In this document: piece after piece, positions 14,993 to 16,862 of the stretch
Layout: every line of letters begins with the position of its first letter
How positions within the stretch are numbered: position 1 is the first letter of the stretch
NCBI GenBank assembly: GCA_937868025.1
Contig: CALMLJ010000433.1
Coordinates: forward strand, 1-16,862
Direction: 5' to 3'
Length of the DNA stretch: 16,862 bases
DNA from: an uncultured Acidimicrobiaceae bacterium
Lineage (GTDB): Bacteria; Actinomycetota; Acidimicrobiia; Acidimicrobiales; Microtrichaceae
Program-made: the position numbers and the translations under genes
The notes under the pieces: generated by a model
What the model saw: the letters and a program-made list of their open reading frames with translations, nothing else
Told to the model about the DNA's origin: nothing
Databases searched by the model: none

Positions 14993-15604
14993 TCAGGTGA
15001 AGACCTGCTCGACGAACGCGTCGAACGCCGGTTGGTCGATGGCGATGTGCAGCCGGCCGTCGACCTTGCTGATGTCGAGCGTCGGGCAGAAGACGCCGTG
15101 GTCGCCCAGGAAGAAGTGCGGCGATCCGACCACCTCACGGCGGCGGCCGTCCTCCCAATCGGCGTCGACCTGCGCGTCGTCGGACGGCATGACCGGCCCG
15201 AGCCCGTACGAGTCGGCGATGTGCTCGAGAACGTCGGGATCGCTGATGTCCTGACCCCGTTCGAACAAGGCGTCGCGCACCGCCACGCTGACGGCCTCGC
15301 CGACCGCCGGCCCGTGGCGGTAGGCCTTCTCGACGAGCGCGAACGCCGGTCGGCTCGTGGTCGGCCAGTTCGCCGGGTCGACGTGGGTGAACAGGTCGGG
15401 TGCGACCTGTTCGCGCAACGCTGCGGCCTTCTCGGCCACGGCGGCGCCGTCCAACGGCTCACCGTTCACCAACTCGAGGGGCCACGCCCGAACCCGGAAG
15501 TGCGGGGTCGACCGGTCGCGCCGGTCACGTTCCTCGATCAGGCGGTGCAGTCCGACGTGGGTGAAGGGGCAGGTGATCTCCGCGAAGACCTCGATCTCGT
15601 CCAT
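14993..15604 (-). CDS. DsbA/FrnE-like thioredoxin-fold protein with single active-site cysteine
   Basis: This is a 203-residue soluble protein of the DSBA-like thioredoxin superfamily (FrnE and 2-hydroxychromene-2-carboxylate isomerase group). The active-site position reads CPFT (12-15) after EVFAEIT, so only one cysteine is present where FrnE-type oxidoreductases have CxxC. A helical insertion (about 45-150) follows, then the cis-proline loop VVGSPHFF (158-165, Pro162). The WPLELVNGEPL segment (41-51) and the cis-Pro loop support the family. With one Cys, disulfide exchange through a CxxC is excluded; a glutathione- or mycothiol-type transferase or isomerase role is more likely, without proof. 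No signal peptide is present, so it is cytoplasmic. TAGGTT at -12 to -7 from the ATG suggests a leaderless transcript. Confidence 0.85.
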   Translation of the reverse strand: MDEIEVFAEITCPFTHVGLHRLIEERDRRDRSTPHFRVRAWPLELVNGEPLDGAAVAEKAAALREQVAPDLFTHVDPANWPTTSRPAFALVEKAYRHGPAVGEAVSVAVRDALFERGQDISDPDVLEHIADSYGLGPVMPSDDAQVDADWEDGRRREVVGSPHFFLGDHGVFCPTLDISKVDGRLHIAIDQPAFDAFVEQVFT

Positions 15605-15610
15605 GTCCTC

Positions 15611-15616
15611 AACCTA
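15611..15616 (-). promoter_or_regulatory. Leaderless-type -10 element of the thioredoxin-fold gene
   Basis: TAGGTT on the minus strand lies at -12 to -7 from ATG 15604, matching the TANNNT spacing of actinobacterial leaderless transcripts. A GAGG is also present but only 2 nt from the ATG, too close to act as a normal ribosome binding site. Confidence 0.4.
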
Positions 15617-15678
15617 CGGGTCGCCGGCGCGCTGCGACATGGTCGAAGGACCCGAACCGGCCGATCCGTGGTGGCCGT

Positions 15679-16500
15679 TCAGCCGAGGCGGATCCAGGTC
15701 TCCGTGTCGTCGAACGTGAGCACAGAGGTGACACGCAGCACGAGATCGGTTTCGTCGGCGCCCACCTGGAAGGCGAGGTTGCCCGACGCCGTGCCCCCGC
15801 CCGCCAACTCGGCGAGCCCGTCGAACTGGGGGTCGGGCGGCACGACGAAGGCGTCGTAAGAGTTGCGCTCGACCCCGGCCGAACCGAACACCGACGCCGA
15901 GAACCCCAGGGTTGGGCTCTCGGTCTCGGCATCGGACCGACCTGCGAACGTCGCCGTCATCGCGACCGTGATGTAACGGAACCCCGCCGGAGGTTGGTCG
16001 TTGAGCGGGTTGGCGCCCGTGACGGCGGCGGTCGCGCCGGGGCTGACGTCGGCGGAGTCGACCTTCACGGTCCATCCGTTTCCGAGGTCGATCGCGACCC
16101 CCGGTTCGACCGGTGACTGTCGGCTGCCGGCTCCGCCGGTGGCGGCGGGCGCGCTCGGGTCGCCCGGCACGGTCGATCCGACCACGGTCGCCTGGTTGGC
16201 GCGAGCCTCTTCGACTGTGTCGCCCACCGCGAAGACGAGTGCCGCGCAGCCACCGAACCCGAGGAGGAGAACGACGAGGATGCCGCCGATGATCCAGCCC
16301 GCCTTCGACTTCTTCGGCGCCGACGGGTACGGCGGGATCGGGTAGGCGGGAGGAGCTTGGTAGGACGGCGCCTGGAACGATGGCGGTGCCTGGTAGGACG
16401 GCGGCGTCTGGAACGTCGGCGGTGCGGTCGGCGGCTGGGGCGGGTACCACTTGAAGTCCGACGCCTGCCACCAGTCAGGCCCCTGCGGCTGATCGCTCAT
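15679..16500 (-). CDS. Membrane-anchored DUF4352-type protein with N-terminal WWxASDxKWYP tag
   Basis: This 273-residue protein starts with MSDQPQGPDWWQASDFKWYP, the same tag as both NERD proteins. A Pro-rich segment with (S/T)(F/Y)Q(A/T)P repeats (29-51) follows, then a basic KKSK before one membrane helix (68-92) and an outer domain (about 135-273). The latter (NGWTVKVDSADVSP, then FRYITVAMTATF, FVVPPDP and DLVLRVTS) resembles DUF4352/Telokin-like immunoglobulin-fold domains found on many Gram-positive surface proteins. The tag and Pro repeats are therefore cytoplasmic and the Ig-like domain outside. GGGAG lies 8 nt before ATG 16500. The gene is 27 bp after the sigma-factor stop on the same strand and may be co-transcribed with it. 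The function is unknown; a sensory or binding role at the surface is possible. Confidence 0.85.
   Translation of the reverse strand: MSDQPQGPDWWQASDFKWYPPQPPTAPPTFQTPPSYQAPPSFQAPSYQAPPAYPIPPYPSAPKKSKAGWIIGGILVVLLLGFGGCAALVFAVGDTVEEARANQATVVGSTVPGDPSAPAATGGAGSRQSPVEPGVAIDLGNGWTVKVDSADVSPGATAAVTGANPLNDQPPAGFRYITVAMTATFAGRSDAETESPTLGFSASVFGSAGVERNSYDAFVVPPDPQFDGLAELAGGGTASGNLAFQVGADETDLVLRVTSVLTFDDTETWIRLG
16348..16416 (-). repeat. Tandem (S/T)(F/Y)Q(A/T)PP-coding repeats
   Basis: The DNA coding residues 29-51 of the DUF4352-type protein holds four roughly 18-bp units encoding TFQTPP, SYQAPP, SFQAP and SYQAPP. The third unit lacks one Pro codon. This is an expandable low-complexity tract just before the membrane helix. 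Confidence 0.75.
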
Positions 16501-16527
16501 TGCACCACTCCCGCGTAGGATCCGACG

Positions 16528-16862
16528 TCACTCGGACTCTACGTGATCGGCCTCGACGCCCGTCGTGTCGTTGAGCCGGCCGCGCAGGTACGCCAGCTCG
16601 ACCGGAAGCTCGGTGAGGGCGATCGCCGTACGGAAGGCCTCGGAGGCCTCGATGCCTCGGCCGAGGCGGTGCAACAGGTCGCCGCGGGTTGCGTGCAGCA
16701 GGTGGTAGTCGGCCAACTCACCCCGCTCGACGAGCGCGTCGACCAGTGCCAACCCGGCGTCGAGCCCGAACCCGAAGGCCACCGCGACCGCGCGGTTCAA
16801 CTCGACGACCGGGGTGGGTTCGTAGCGGTACAACTCGCCGTAGAGCGCAGCGATCTGTTGCC
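16528..16862 (-). CDS. ECF RNA polymerase sigma factor, DUF6596/TPR-like C-terminal part (5' partial)
   Basis: The frame is open to the right edge; the in-frame TTG at 16833 is not a real start. The visible part, about 111 residues, reads QQIAALYGELYRYEPTPVVE, then LNRAVAVAFG, LALVDAL, YHLLHATRGDLLHRLGRG, EASEAFRTAIALT and AYLRGRL. This is the tell-tale C-terminal helical repeat of the ECF sigma factors with a DUF6596 extension, where LNRAVAVA and YHLLHATRADLLRRLGR are typical. The sigma-2 and sigma-4 DNA-binding regions would lie outside the window. These factors often pair with a YCII-type (DGPF) protein encoded nearby, also outside. The extension is thought to regulate the sigma factor in place of a classical anti-sigma. 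Confidence 0.88.
   Translation of the reverse strand, partial: QQIAALYGELYRYEPTPVVELNRAVAVAFGFGLDAGLALVDALVERGELADYHLLHATRGDLLHRLGRGIEASEAFRTAIALTELPVELAYLRGRLNDTTGVEADHVESE

Overview
The window is very GC-rich, with strong third-position GC bias, frequent GTG starts and short intergenic gaps, so it reads as a chromosomal segment of an actinobacterium. Three proteins begin with a short WWxASDxKWYP motif. From general knowledge I associate this motif with Acidimicrobiia (Ilumatobacter-like organisms); that placement is an inference. I see no rRNA, tRNA, CRISPR array, insertion sequence or phage gene. About 19 protein genes fill the window, two of them cut by its edges, and no gene-free stretch exceeds about 130 bases.

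Left part (1-4106): the tail of a secreted Excalibur-type protein is followed by a minus-strand run. In transcription order this is a degenerate NERD membrane protein (4106-3036), a small Cys/His-containing protein (2987-2523), an intact NERD membrane protein (2439-1234) and a voltage-gated-type K+ channel (1223-438). The two NERD proteins are paralogues with the same layout: WWLASDGKWYP tag, cytoplasmic NERD domain, one membrane helix and a small outer domain ending in Cys. One keeps the nuclease acidic residues and the other has lost all of them. This is the most unusual content of the window.

Centre (4205-7559, plus strand): a 65-residue single-helix protein lies just before an FtsH AAA+ protease. 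FtsH overlaps (GTGA) a membrane-anchored extracytoplasmic protein with four cysteines. A stand-alone CBM48/early-set domain protein follows. A Gfo/Idh/MocA oxidoreductase (minus) and a 726-residue Tat-exported lipoprotein (plus) are then divergently transcribed.

Right part (11258-16862): a vapBC-type toxin-antitoxin pair, apparently leaderless, diverges from a three-gene ABC transporter operon (FtsX-type permease, LolD/MacB-type ATPase, TetR regulator). An imperfect palindrome over the operon's -10 element is a likely TetR operator. Minus-strand genes follow: a small cysteine-containing protein of unknown function, a DsbA/FrnE-like thioredoxin-fold protein with a single active-site Cys, a membrane-anchored DUF4352-type protein carrying the WWxASDxKWYP tag, and the C-terminus of a DUF6596-type ECF sigma factor.

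All functional calls come from motifs read by eye. No database search was run.
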